Assembly (NCBI RefSeq): GCF_002929305.1
Contig: NZ_PJIO01000019.1
Span: forward strand, 1-57,910
Direction: 5' to 3'
DNA from: Arthrobacter sp. GMC3
Lineage (GTDB): Bacteria > Actinomycetota > Actinomycetes > Actinomycetales > Micrococcaceae
Length of the DNA stretch: 57,910 bases
In this document: positions 41,903 through 50,791 of the stretch, in pieces
Layout: every line of letters starts with the position of its first letter
Position numbering within the stretch: the first letter of the stretch is position 1
Translations under genes and position numbers: made by a program
Notes under the pieces: model-generated
The model's database searches: none
The model's input: only the letters and a program-made list of their open reading frames with translations
What the model was told of the DNA's origin: nothing

Positions 41903-42631
41903 GTGGAACGTACGCCATTTATCAGTGCGGCGAACGTCAGCGAGCGCTTGGCGCAGCCCCCGGCGCTGGCGATTTCGACTGTCATCTTCGCCTTGCGTCC
42001 GAGTGAATCCAGCGGCCGTCCCACCCTGTGGTTGCCGCTGGTGCGGCGCATCCGTGAACCCTTCGAGGGGATGTGGGCGCTGCCCGGTGGGCCGTTGACT
42101 CAATCCCAGTCCCTGCAGGATGCGGCCGCCACCAACTTGGCAGACACCACAGGCCTGACGCCGAACTACCTGGAGCAGCTCTACGCCTTTGGCGGTCTGC
42201 ACCGCTCGCCCAGCCAGCGGGTGGTTTCAATTGTCTATTGGGCCATGGTGCAGCCCACGGAAGCGGCGCTGGCCCGGGAATCTGATAACGTCCGCTGGTT
42301 CAGAGCCGACGGTTTGGCGGAACTGGCCTTCGATCACAACCAAATTGTTGACTACGCCTTGTGGCGGCTGCGCAACAAGATGGCCTACGGTTCCATCGCT
42401 TACCACCTGCTGGGGGAGACCTTCACCTTGGCTCAAGTGCGTGAGGTGTATGAGGCGGTGCTGAACCGCACCCTGGACCCTGCTAACTTCAGGCGCCAGC
42501 TCAAACAAACCGCGCACATCGAGGCGACGGATGAGTATCTGCAAGGCGGGGCGCACCGACCTCCCCGCCTCTACCGCTATACCGGCGACCCGGCCGCCGA
42601 GAATTCCGGGGCACCCCCGTCTTCCTTGTAG
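41903..42631 (+). CDS. nrtR: NrtR-like Nudix-related transcriptional regulator
   Basis: A 242-residue two-domain protein. The N-terminal Nudix fold (about 20-150) has WLPLVRRIREPFEGMWALPGG. Its Nudix box is degenerate: where catalytic proteins have REUxEE it reads NLADTTGL, so hydrolysis is unlikely and ligand sensing probable. A C-terminal winged helix follows (AYHLLGETFTLAQVREVYEA, then FRRQLKQT). NrtR proteins repress NAD genes and are released by ADP-ribose. The GTG has GAGG at five bases. It precedes nadA by 91 bases in the same direction, the usual target. Confidence 0.85.
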   Translation: MERTPFISAANVSERLAQPPALAISTVIFALRPSESSGRPTLWLPLVRRIREPFEGMWALPGGPLTQSQSLQDAAATNLADTTGLTPNYLEQLYAFGGLHRSPSQRVVSIVYWAMVQPTEAALARESDNVRWFRADGLAELAFDHNQIVDYALWRLRNKMAYGSIAYHLLGETFTLAQVREVYEAVLNRTLDPANFRRQLKQTAHIEATDEYLQGGAHRPPRLYRYTGDPAAENSGAPPSSL

Positions 42632-42722
42632 CCCTGTAGGAGATAAGCCCTCGCGCGGTCAATGCGCGATTTGTCCAAACCCTCTCGCACCACCTTCACT
42701 GCCTCACACCTTGGAGCACGCC

Positions 42723-44078
42723 ATGTCATCTGTGAACACCACCATCGCCCTCATCACCCGCAGCCAGGCCGAGCAGCAGTCGGCACGGCTGGCGGGAAAA
42801 CCTGGCCGCCTGCAGGAGAGTTGCGATGACGATCTTGCCAAGGGGCCCTGGGAGTTTGACCTCGCCGAGGCGCTCGCAGGCACCCCGGGCTATGGTCCGG
42901 GGGCCTCCAACGAGGACAAGGCCCCGGCGGCAACACCGGTGCAGGGCCAGCTGCCGCAGGAGTACAAGGACGCCTCCGACGCCGAACTTAAGTCTCGTAT
43001 CATCGCCGCCAAGGCGGAGTTGGGGGAGCGGGTAGTCATACTCGGCCACTTTTACCAACGCGATGAGGTGGTGGAGTTCGCAGACTTTGTGGGGGATTCC
43101 TTCCAGCTAGCCAATGCCGCCAAGGCTCGTACGGAGGCCGAAGCCATCGTCTTTTGCGGGGTTCACTTCATGGCGGAGACAGCTGACATGCTCTCGAGGG
43201 CTGGGCAATCGGTGATCTTGCCCAACCTGGCCGCCGGATGTTCCATGGCCGACATGGCCGATCTCCCCTCGGTGGAAGCGTGCTGGGCGCAGTTGGAGGC
43301 GCTCTACGGAACAGAGCCCGACTCCGCAGGCCGGGTACCGGTTATCCCCGTGACCTACATGAACTCATCGGCTGCACTCAAGGCCTTCTGTGGAGAACAC
43401 GGCGGGATCGTGTGTACCTCCTCCAACGCTGCCACCGTTCTGGACTGGGCTTTTGAACGAGGCCAACGGGTGTTGTTCTTCCCCGACCAGCACCTGGGCC
43501 GCAATACGGCAAAGGCCATGGGCGTGCCCCTGGAGAACATGCCACTGTGGAACCCCCGACTGCCGCTGGGCGGCAATGGCCTTGAAGCGATGATGGACGC
43601 CAAGGTGGTGTTGTGGCAGGGATTCTGCTCAGTCCACAAGCGCTTCACGGTGGGCCAGATCGAGCAGGCCCGGGCCGATTTTCCCGGGGTGCGCGTGATC
43701 GTTCACCCCGAATGCCCCATGGAGGTGGTGGACGCGGCCGACGAGGCCGGATCCACCGACTACATCCTCAAAGCCATCCAGGGCGCACCCGCCGGAAGCA
43801 CGTTTGCCATCGGCACCGAGATCAACATGGTCAACCGTCTGGCCGCACAGTACCCGCAGCACACCATCTTTTGCCTGGACCCGGTGATCTGCCCGTGCTC
43901 CACCATGTACCGCATCCACCCCGGCTACCTGGCCTGGGTGCTGGAAGGCTTGCTCAGGGGTGAGGTGCTCAATCAGATCACGGTGCCCGAGGCCATCGCC
44001 GTCAACGCCAGGGTGGCACTGGAACGCATGCTGGCCGCCAAGCCGCTCGCAGCCCAAACCACGGTGCCAGTGTCATGA
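42723..44078 (+). CDS. nadA: quinolinate synthase
   Basis: Condenses iminoaspartate with dihydroxyacetone phosphate to quinolinate, using a 4Fe-4S cluster. Triplicated-domain motifs are present: VILGHFYQRDEVVEFADFVG, FCGVHFMAETADMLS, YMNSSAALKAFCGEHGG, FPDQHLGRNTAKAMG, HPECPMEVVDAADEAGSTDY, and DPVICPCSTMYRIHP. The 451 residues exceed the usual 340-370 by an N-terminal extension of about 75 residues. The ATG at 42723 has GGAG at seven bases. nadB overlaps its stop by four bases. Confidence 0.95.
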   Translation: MSSVNTTIALITRSQAEQQSARLAGKPGRLQESCDDDLAKGPWEFDLAEALAGTPGYGPGASNEDKAPAATPVQGQLPQEYKDASDAELKSRIIAAKAELGERVVILGHFYQRDEVVEFADFVGDSFQLANAAKARTEAEAIVFCGVHFMAETADMLSRAGQSVILPNLAAGCSMADMADLPSVEACWAQLEALYGTEPDSAGRVPVIPVTYMNSSAALKAFCGEHGGIVCTSSNAATVLDWAFERGQRVLFFPDQHLGRNTAKAMGVPLENMPLWNPRLPLGGNGLEAMMDAKVVLWQGFCSVHKRFTVGQIEQARADFPGVRVIVHPECPMEVVDAADEAGSTDYILKAIQGAPAGSTFAIGTEINMVNRLAAQYPQHTIFCLDPVICPCSTMYRIHPGYLAWVLEGLLRGEVLNQITVPEAIAVNARVALERMLAAKPLAAQTTVPVS

Positions 44079-45916
44079 GGGAACTAGATGCCCACCTGGT
44101 GGTGGTGGGCAGCGGTGTTGCCGGCCTCTACGCCGCCCTACTAGCCGCCGAGGCCGGGGTCCATGTCACCCTGCTGACCAAAGGCAGGCTTGCCCAGAGC
44201 AACACACACTTCGCCCAAGGCGGGATCTGTGCCGTGCTGGATAGCGAGGATGCGGCACCGGGGGATACCGTCGAAGCCCACATTGCCGACACACTCAAAG
44301 CTGGTGCGGGCCAGTGCGATCCCGAGGCGGTGCAGATCCTGTGCGAGCAGGCGGCGTCAGAGATCGCGGCCCTGGAACGATTCGGGGTGGTCTTTGATGC
44401 GGACCCGGTCACCGGGCGGCGGGCACTGGGTTTGGAAGGGGCCCACTCCGCGGCCCGCATCCTGCACGCGGGAGGCGACGCAACCGGCGCGGCCATCGCC
44501 GACGGCCTGATCGGGGCCGTGCGTAAGGCCGCATCCTCGGGGACGGTGACAATCATTGAGGACGCGTTCGTGCATGAGTTGCTACGGGGGTACAACTCCG
44601 TCCGCGGGGTGGCCTATCAGCGTCATTTCCCTGCCGACGGGCAGCATGAAGCCTCCAACATCATGGAACTTCAAGCCGACGGCGTGCTCCTGGCCACCGG
44701 GGGAGCTGGGCAGCTTTTTGACTCCACCACCAACCCATCTGTAGCCACGGCCGACGGTGTAGCCCTCGCATGGCGGGCCGGGGCCGTTGTCGCCGACCTC
44801 GAATACTTCCAGTTCCACCCAACAGCCATGGTCGGCGGCGCGAACTTCCTAATTTCCGAAGCCGTCCGCGGCGCTGGCGCCGTATTGCGCGACGCCGACG
44901 GGGAGGCCTTCATGGTCAGCTATCACCCCGACGGCGACCTGGCCCCACGCGATGTGGTCTCCCGCAGCATTGCAGCCCACCTGCGCAACGGCCGGAGTGG
45001 GCAACATGTCTTCCTGGACGCAACCGGAGTTGAAGCCATACACGGTGCGGGCTACCTGGCCCGCAGATTCCCCACCATCGACGCCACCACCCAGGAGCTG
45101 GGCTTTGACTGGACCCGCGAATGGCTGCCCGTTGCTCCGGCGGCGCACTACTGGATGGGCGGCATCGCCACCAGCGTCGACGCCCAGACGTCCCTTGACG
45201 GCCTCTACGCGGCCGGTGAGGTGGCTTGCACTGGAGTGCACGGAGCCAACCGGCTGGCCTCGAACTCCCTCCTTGAAGGGCTCGTATTTGGCCGCCGTGC
45301 CGTAGACGCGTTCATGGTCCAAGCAATGACTGCCGAAAGCTACACCGGCGCGCCGAACACCCAAATTCCATGGCACAGACCCGGCATCGAGGCCGCGTCA
45401 CTGCGGCGCATCCCGGCAGAACCAAACGACCACGACGGCCCAGGCACTGGCGGCACCGGCACGGGCACTGGTGCAGGAGCCCACGTCCCATCCTTCAGCA
45501 AGGAGGCCTTGGGTCAGCTCATGGGCGCCTATGCCGGTGTGGTCCGGGACGACGCCGGTCTGCAATACGCAGCATCTGTCCTAGGGGCGTGGCGCTCGCA
45601 GCAGGAAGCACGCCACCCAACCGGGATTGCGCCGACGAGGCAAAGTGCCGAAGCCTTGAACCTGCTCACCGTGGCAGAACTTCTGGTCCATGCTGCCCTT
45701 GCCCGCCGGAATTCCGTCGGTGCCCACTTCCGCAGTGACTTCCCCGAGACAGGTGACTTCCCCACGACCACCGTCAATGCGGCCACGAATTCGCGGCGGT
45801 CCTCGAACTTCTGGGTCGCTTCGGCACCCATCCGGCACCAATCCCGCGCGTACCACTCCACCTCGCACCAGCACGATTTCACCAACTTTCCCGTCCTTGA
45901 AAGCGAATCCGCATGA
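44075..45916 (+). CDS. nadB: L-aspartate oxidase
   Basis: Oxidises L-aspartate to iminoaspartate with FAD for NadA. The FAD-binding start is VVVGSGVAGLYAALLAAEAG. Substrate and FAD motifs are NTHFAQGGICAVLD, ATGGAGQLFDSTTNP, ADLEYFQFHPTAMVGGANFL and GVHGANRLASNSLLEGLVFG. It is long (613 against about 540): a Gly/Thr repeat insert lies near 45440-45485 (GTGGTGTGTGAGAH), and about 55 Ser/His-rich residues extend the C-terminus. Overlaps of four bases on both sides place it firmly in the nadABC operon. Confidence 0.95.
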   Translation: MRELDAHLVVVGSGVAGLYAALLAAEAGVHVTLLTKGRLAQSNTHFAQGGICAVLDSEDAAPGDTVEAHIADTLKAGAGQCDPEAVQILCEQAASEIAALERFGVVFDADPVTGRRALGLEGAHSAARILHAGGDATGAAIADGLIGAVRKAASSGTVTIIEDAFVHELLRGYNSVRGVAYQRHFPADGQHEASNIMELQADGVLLATGGAGQLFDSTTNPSVATADGVALAWRAGAVVADLEYFQFHPTAMVGGANFLISEAVRGAGAVLRDADGEAFMVSYHPDGDLAPRDVVSRSIAAHLRNGRSGQHVFLDATGVEAIHGAGYLARRFPTIDATTQELGFDWTREWLPVAPAAHYWMGGIATSVDAQTSLDGLYAAGEVACTGVHGANRLASNSLLEGLVFGRRAVDAFMVQAMTAESYTGAPNTQIPWHRPGIEAASLRRIPAEPNDHDGPGTGGTGTGTGAGAHVPSFSKEALGQLMGAYAGVVRDDAGLQYAASVLGAWRSQQEARHPTGIAPTRQSAEALNLLTVAELLVHAALARRNSVGAHFRSDFPETGDFPTTTVNAATNSRRSSNFWVASAPIRHQSRAYHSTSHQHDFTNFPVLESESA

Positions 45917-46824
45917 ACGCCGTCGACGTTGTCCCTGAAGTTCACACCCCTGAGATGGTGCTGCCAACCCTCCCGGTCACCTCTGTGGAGAACATCCTGC
46001 GCAACGCCTTTGTGGAGGACGCACCCTATGGCGACATCACCTCCGCCACCCTCCTTCCCGCCCAGGCGAAGGCCACAGCGTGGCTGGTGGCGCGCGAACC
46101 CGGCATCTTCTCGGGCGGCGAGGTATTTACGGCGGCCATGCTGATGCAGGACCCGGCCGCGCTGGTTGAACAGCTGGTGCCCGACGGACACTCCTTCGCC
46201 GCCGGTGAGCGCATCATGAGTGTCACCGGACTGGCCCGGGCCGTCTTGACGGCCGAACGAATTGCGCTGAACCTGACCCAGCGCATGAGCGCCATCGCCA
46301 CCCAGACCGCCGACTATGCCCGGCTTATCGAAGGCACCAAGGCTCGCGTCACCGACACCCGCAAAACGACACCGGGGCTGCGCATCCTGGAACGGTACGC
46401 CGTGCGCTGCGGTGGCGGGCACAACCACCGGTTCTCACTCTCCGACGCCATACTTGCCAAGGACAACCACTTGGCGGTCCTCACCGGCGGCGACCCAGGC
46501 AAGCTGACTCAGGCACTGGCTGGGGTGCGCGCCCACCTCCCGCACACGGTCCATTTTGAGGTGGAAGTGGACAGCCTGGAACAAATTGAGCCAGTCTTGG
46601 CGGCGGGGGTTGACACCATCATGCTCGATAACTTCAGCAACGCCGAACTCGTCGCCGGCGTGGCACTGGTCAACGGACGTGCCCTGGTGGAGGCCAGCGG
46701 CAACGTCAACCTGTCCACCATTGCCGCGATCGCCCAAACCGGGGTGGACATTATTTCCGTTGGCGCGCTGACCCACAGCGTCCGGGCCCTGGACCTTGGC
46801 CTGGACATCGCGATCGAGGCGTAG
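45913..46824 (+). CDS. nadC: nicotinate-nucleotide pyrophosphorylase (carboxylating)
   Basis: Converts quinolinate plus PRPP to NaMN and CO2, ending the de novo branch at the same intermediate that PncB makes. The 303 residues include EDAPYGDITSATLLP, RVTDTRKTTPGLRILERYAV, RCGGGHNHRFSLSDAILAKD (with the key His and Lys) and FEVEVDSLEQIEP. The ATG overlaps the nadB stop. About 20 residues precede the conserved core. The cysteine desulfurase gene starts two bases after its stop. Confidence 0.95.
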   Translation: MNAVDVVPEVHTPEMVLPTLPVTSVENILRNAFVEDAPYGDITSATLLPAQAKATAWLVAREPGIFSGGEVFTAAMLMQDPAALVEQLVPDGHSFAAGERIMSVTGLARAVLTAERIALNLTQRMSAIATQTADYARLIEGTKARVTDTRKTTPGLRILERYAVRCGGGHNHRFSLSDAILAKDNHLAVLTGGDPGKLTQALAGVRAHLPHTVHFEVEVDSLEQIEPVLAAGVDTIMLDNFSNAELVAGVALVNGRALVEASGNVNLSTIAAIAQTGVDIISVGALTHSVRALDLGLDIAIEA

Positions 46825-46826
46825 CA

Positions 46827-48035
46827 ATGATCTTCCTGGATGCCGCGGCCACCACCCCGGTGCGGCGGGAGGTCATCGAGGCGATGTTCCCGTTCCTGAC
46901 CAACCAATTCGGCAACCCCTCAAGCCACCACGAGCTGGGGGAGCAGGCGGCGAACGCACTGGAGGCGGCCAGGGAGCAGTGCGCCAGCATGCTTGGCTGC
47001 CACGCCGAGGAACTCACTTTTACCTCCGGCGGCACTGAGGCCGACAATTTGGCATTGAAGGGCATTGCCTTGGCCCGGAGGGCCGAAGATCCGTGCCGCA
47101 ACAGGGTGGTCATCAGCGCCATCGAACACCCCGCCGTGGTCGAATCCGCCGACTACTTGCGCCGCGTGCATGGCTTCATCATCGATGTGGTGCCGGTGGA
47201 TTCCGACGCCTTGGTGGCCCCGGGAGAATTTGAGCGGGTGCTGGCACGGCCTGCGGAATCGGCGGCCGACGCCGGTGCTCACTTGGGAGGTGCGGCAGGC
47301 AGCGACGTGGCGGTGGCCTCCATCATGTACGCCAACAACGAGGTGGGGACTATCCAGGACATCCCCGTGTTGGCTGCCGTCGCAGCCAACTATGGGGTGC
47401 CCCTGCACTCCGACGCCGTGCAAGCGGCAGGCTGGCTGGACCTGGCAGTGGTTGGTCTAGGTGTGGCAGCCCTCAGCATGTCCGGTCACAAGCTCGGCGC
47501 TCCCAAGGGTGTGGGGCTTTTGTATGTGCGCGGCGATGTCCCCCTTGAGCCGTTGATTCACGGGGGCGGTCAGGAAAGCGGGAACCGCTCTGGCACGGAG
47601 AACGTGGCCTTCGCGGTGGCACTGGCCACGGCTCTGCGGCTCACCGAAGCGGGACAGGTGGCCGCCGTCGAGCACGCCACAGCCTTACGGGAGGGTTTCA
47701 TTGACAGGGTCCTTGCCAGCGTCCCCGCTGCCCGGCTGACGGGCCACCGAAGCAAAAGGTTGCCGTCGGTGGCGTCGTTTTGTTTCCCGGGAACCAGTGG
47801 GGAGTCTGTGCTGCTGGAACTGGAACGCAAATCGATCATCTGCTCATCCGGCTCCGCCTGTGCCGCGGGATCCGACGAGCCATCTGCAGTGCTCAGCGCC
47901 ATGGGTATTGAGCGCGGTGTGGCACAGACGGCGCTGCGATTTAGTTTCGGGGCCCAGACCACCGCAAGCGATCTGGACACGGCAGCCGATGAACTGGTTC
48001 GGGCCGTGGGTCGCGTCCTGGCGTTGGGGCGCTAA
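46827..48035 (+). CDS. cysteine desulfurase (NifS/IscS family)
   Basis: PLP enzyme that takes sulfur from cysteine. The 402 residues show FLDAAATTPVRREVIEAMFP, TFTSGGTEADNLALKG, and the PLP Lys at K222 (SMSGHKLGAPKGVGLL). A mobile loop holds the active Cys at C345 (SSGSACAAGSDEPSA). A dedicated desulfurase at the end of nadABC is common in Actinobacteria and Firmicutes and is thought to build the NadA cluster. It may be the last gene of the operon. No scaffold protein gene is adjacent. Confidence 0.92.
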   Translation: MIFLDAAATTPVRREVIEAMFPFLTNQFGNPSSHHELGEQAANALEAAREQCASMLGCHAEELTFTSGGTEADNLALKGIALARRAEDPCRNRVVISAIEHPAVVESADYLRRVHGFIIDVVPVDSDALVAPGEFERVLARPAESAADAGAHLGGAAGSDVAVASIMYANNEVGTIQDIPVLAAVAANYGVPLHSDAVQAAGWLDLAVVGLGVAALSMSGHKLGAPKGVGLLYVRGDVPLEPLIHGGGQESGNRSGTENVAFAVALATALRLTEAGQVAAVEHATALREGFIDRVLASVPAARLTGHRSKRLPSVASFCFPGTSGESVLLELERKSIICSSGSACAAGSDEPSAVLSAMGIERGVAQTALRFSFGAQTTASDLDTAADELVRAVGRVLALGR

Positions 48036-48167
48036 GCCAGGACGCGTGGAGCAGGGGGAGCGGAAAATACGGCACAAAATTGGCACTAATTAGTTGGCGC
48101 TATATGGGGGTACGGTGAAAGCAAACGGGCCATCGGGGCCCGATTCGAAACACGCAAGGAGATTGCC

Positions 48168-48461
48168 ATGGCTGTCACCGTCCCCGTCTCGGAATGCGCC
48201 GTAGAGAACTGTTCCTTCAATGACCACACCCACTGTGGTGCAGCTGGTATCACCATTGGCGGGAACGCCGACCACGCCCAATGTGCAACCTTTATCGACA
48301 CCGGCTCCCATGGTGGCCTGCCAAAGGTGTTGGCCTCAATCGGTGCCTGTCAGCGCACTGAATGCACCCACAACGACAACCTCATGTGTGGCGCGCCAGC
48401 TGTAAAAGTGGGCCCAGGTGCTGACAACGCCGATTGCCTAACCTACGAGCACGCCGTCTGA
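48168..48461 (+). CDS. double DUF1540 protein (Cys-rich)
   Basis: A 97-residue protein with two DUF1540 repeats, each of the form C-x4-C-x6-C-...-C: SECAVENCSFNDHTHCGA at about 8-25 and GACQRTECTHNDNLMCGAP at about 59-77. Cysteine and asparagine spacing is like that of small metal-binding knuckles. AAGGAG precedes the ATG. The repeats are separated by a Gly/His-rich linker (FIDTGSHGGLPKV). Function of the domain is unknown. It ends 8 bases before the convergent GtrA gene. Confidence 0.87.
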   Translation: MAVTVPVSECAVENCSFNDHTHCGAAGITIGGNADHAQCATFIDTGSHGGLPKVLASIGACQRTECTHNDNLMCGAPAVKVGPGADNADCLTYEHAV

Positions 48462-48469
48462 ACGATGAA

Positions 48470-48991
48470 CTAGCTGGCGGCTTGGCGCGAGGGGCGCAGG
48501 CGCCGGAAGATCCAGTACCGCAACAACAGGAACCGGGTGATAGCGGAGGCAATGTTGCCCGCCACGATCACGGCCAGTTCCACCACAATGGAGGCGTGCG
48601 GGGCCAGCACTTCCAGCAGCCAAAGACTCCCGCTGGTGATGACCAGCGCCAAGACCATGATCCACAGGCCGCGTCGCTGGTCACGCCACCAGAATTCCTT
48701 GCTGTTTACCCCAAAGCTGAAGCGCCGGTTCAAGTCCGTATTCAGAATTGAACACAGGATCAGTGAAATGGCATTTGCCCACTGGGTCCCCAACGATGGG
48801 CGCAGACCCGCATATATGGCCATGGAGATTACGGTGCAGATGATTGCGACCACGCCAAAACCGCGCAGCTGTGCGGCCAAAACGGGATACCTCTGCCACA
48901 CCGGTGACTTTGTCATCAGTGCTGCCCCGTTGGCCCCAATGCTGGGCATTGAATTCAGGGATGCTGGTTCGGCCGGTGTTTCGGTTGCCAT
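48470..48991 (-). CDS. GtrA family membrane protein
   Basis: A 173-residue protein with four membrane helices (about 31-50, 55-77, 95-115 and 120-143). LRGFGVVAIICTVISMAIYA and NRRFSFGVN are characteristic of GtrA/DPMS-like flippases, thought to move polyprenyl-linked sugars used in wall or teichoic acid glycosylation. The ATG at 48991 is preferred to the TTG at 49030 since homologues begin near there. No glycosyltransferase neighbours it here. Confidence 0.85.
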   Translation of the reverse strand: MATETPAEPASLNSMPSIGANGAALMTKSPVWQRYPVLAAQLRGFGVVAIICTVISMAIYAGLRPSLGTQWANAISLILCSILNTDLNRRFSFGVNSKEFWWRDQRRGLWIMVLALVITSGSLWLLEVLAPHASIVVELAVIVAGNIASAITRFLLLRYWIFRRLRPSRQAAS

Positions 48992-49070
48992 AGGACACCA
49001 ATTCTGCCACTTGCTGTTGGGGTAACCCAAAACGTGGGCTGGGTATTATCTGTGAGCTTCCCGCAGGCGC

Positions 49071-49904
49071 CTACTCGCCGGCCACCACAGGGTTGCGCAG
49101 CTCACCGATGCCGCCCACACGGCAGATGACTTCATCGCCCGGGGTGATCTGGCGGCACTCTGCCGGGAATCCGGTCATAATGACGTCGCCTGGCTGCAGT
49201 GTCATGAATGAGCTCAGGTAAACCAGGATCTCCTCGACCCCCCAGCCCAGGTCATCGCTCGATGCGGCGGTCAGCTCGGTGCCGTTGTGCACAATGTTGA
49301 TCGGCACGCCTTGGTCTGCCAGGCCCACAACAATCCACGGGCCAAGCGGAGTGAACGTGTCCGGGCTCTTGGCGCTGATCCAGAGTTCATCGGACTTTTG
49401 TGCATCACGGGCGGAGACGTCATTGCCGATCGTGAAACCCAGGATCGCCTCGCGGGCGTTCTCCATAGTCAGGTTTCGTGCCTGCTGGCCGACGACGACG
49501 GTCAGCTCGGCCTCGGGGTCAACGTACCCTACGCCGGGGCTAAGTTTGATGGCATCGCCCGGGCCGACCACGGAACTGGCGGCCTTGTGGAAAGCCTGCG
49601 GGGGCAGGGCGCGGCCCGGTGCGCCGGTGTTGTGGGCCATGCCGAAGACGTTGGCAGGGTTGCAGGGTGCCAGGAAGGTGAACTTGTCCTGGCCAACGCT
49701 CTGGCCAACGTTCCAGCCGTCGCGCTCGGCGCTGTTCTGGTTGGCGGGCGAGGCCGGGAACGGTGTGGGGACCAACTGCCAGAGCTGCCCCTCGGGGCCG
49801 TCAAAGTCTGCGGCGTCGTTGCGCACAAAGAACTGCTCCGGCAGGGGCGCCGCCACGGCGTCGAGGGGGCGAACACGGGCAAGACGGTATTTGGCATCAG
49901 TCAT
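49071..49904 (-). CDS. fumarylacetoacetate hydrolase (FAH) family protein
   Basis: A 277-residue FAH-fold enzyme. Its motifs are NPANVFGMAHNTG, LSPGVGYVDPEAELTVVVG with the metal-binding Glu, TIGNDVSARDAQ, and LQPGDVIMTGFPAECRQITP. This is the 2-hydroxyhepta-diene-dioate or acylpyruvase-like class of aromatic or keto-acid degradation; the precise substrate is unclear. TAGGAT six bases before the ATG fits a leaderless start. It is upstream of the phn-like cassette's end on the same strand but 29 bases past the regulator's stop and probably separate. Confidence 0.86.
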   Translation of the reverse strand: MTDAKYRLARVRPLDAVAAPLPEQFFVRNDAADFDGPEGQLWQLVPTPFPASPANQNSAERDGWNVGQSVGQDKFTFLAPCNPANVFGMAHNTGAPGRALPPQAFHKAASSVVGPGDAIKLSPGVGYVDPEAELTVVVGQQARNLTMENAREAILGFTIGNDVSARDAQKSDELWISAKSPDTFTPLGPWIVVGLADQGVPINIVHNGTELTAASSDDLGWGVEEILVYLSSFMTLQPGDVIMTGFPAECRQITPGDEVICRVGGIGELRNPVVAGE

Positions 49905-49910
49905 GAGGAC

Positions 49911-49916
49911 ATCCTA
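49911..49916 (-). promoter_or_regulatory. candidate -10 of the second FAH gene (leaderless)
   Basis: TAGGAT on the minus strand, then GTCCTC, then the ATG at 49904. Confidence 0.5.
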
Positions 49917-49932
49917 CCTCCTGCAGGGGGTG

Positions 49933-50787
49933 CTATTCGTCCAGGTTTCCGCTGATGATTTCCAAGGCAAGAGCCTTTGCCGCCGCGGCCTTCTCACCCA
50001 GTTCCTCGGTCAAGGCGGCAACCAGACCCTCCATCAGAATGGTCTGTGGGATCCTGCTGGTCACGGTGACCTCTTCACGAAAACTCAGCTCCCCCATGCC
50101 CACCACCAAGGAGAATCGTGCCATGGCCGCCAAAGGCGACCGAGCAAAGGCGGTGATGACCACGAGGGTAGCCCCGGCATCCGTGGCGGCCTTGGCCACC
50201 CGCAGGGTTGAGCTGTTCGCCCCGCTTCCGCTGATAATCAGCAACACGTCTGAAGGAGTGAGAAGGCGGGCTGCAATTTGCTGGCCAATCACATCCAGCG
50301 CGGACTCCGCGGGTCGGCCGATGGCGCTCAGGCGTGCGGCCATGTCCTGTGCCAAAGGGGCTGACAAGCCGTTTCCCACCACCAACATCCGCCCAGCTAC
50401 GGCCATCGCCTTCACGGCGCCGGCAACTGCCGCTGGATCGAGCAACGCGGCCATGGACGCAACAGCATTACCTACCTGGACAAAGGTGTCGGCCACCATT
50501 CCGGCGGCTCCCACGTCGCGTGAACGAGTGGGCGCGGCGGCATATCCTGCGTCACGGGCCAAGAGGACCCGCAGCTGCTGATAGCCGGAATAGCCCAAGC
50601 TTTGGCAGGTTCGCACCACAGTGGCCCGGGATGCCCCGGCGAGATCGGCGACCTGTTGTGAGGAGAGTTCGACGATCTGGTGGGTGTGCTGCAAGAAGAC
50701 CGTGGCAACGGCCTGTTCTGCGGGCAGCAGTGCTGGTTGAGCGGAACGGATGTGGGCCACAATTTGGCCAGGAGCTTGCACAATCAC
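49933..50787 (-). CDS. MurR/RpiR family transcriptional regulator with SIS domain
   Basis: A 284-residue regulator. The N-terminal HTH (about 1-77) has LLPAEQAVATVFLQHTHQIV and SSQQVADLAGASRATVVRTC. A SIS domain (about 120-255) follows, with GRMLVVGNGLSAPLAQDMAA and DVLLIISGSGANSSTLRVAK. SIS domains in this family sense phosphosugars. It is the last gene of the minus-strand cassette beginning at the HAD gene, five bases after the metallophosphoesterase. Control of that cassette is inferred from position. Confidence 0.9.
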   Translation of the reverse strand: MIVQAPGQIVAHIRSAQPALLPAEQAVATVFLQHTHQIVELSSQQVADLAGASRATVVRTCQSLGYSGYQQLRVLLARDAGYAAAPTRSRDVGAAGMVADTFVQVGNAVASMAALLDPAAVAGAVKAMAVAGRMLVVGNGLSAPLAQDMAARLSAIGRPAESALDVIGQQIAARLLTPSDVLLIISGSGANSSTLRVAKAATDAGATLVVITAFARSPLAAMARFSLVVGMGELSFREEVTVTSRIPQTILMEGLVAALTEELGEKAAAAKALALEIISGNLDE

Positions 50788-50791
50788 TTTG

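Noticed and set aside
42531..42722. 64-codon upstream extension of nadA
   Set aside because: It overlaps the end of nrtR and has Pro-rich, non-family sequence. ATG 42723 has a proper ribosome-binding site.
42632..42722. NAD-sensing riboswitch before nadA
   Set aside because: The 91-base gap shows no stem arrangement resembling the nadA motif, and NrtR control offers a sufficient explanation.
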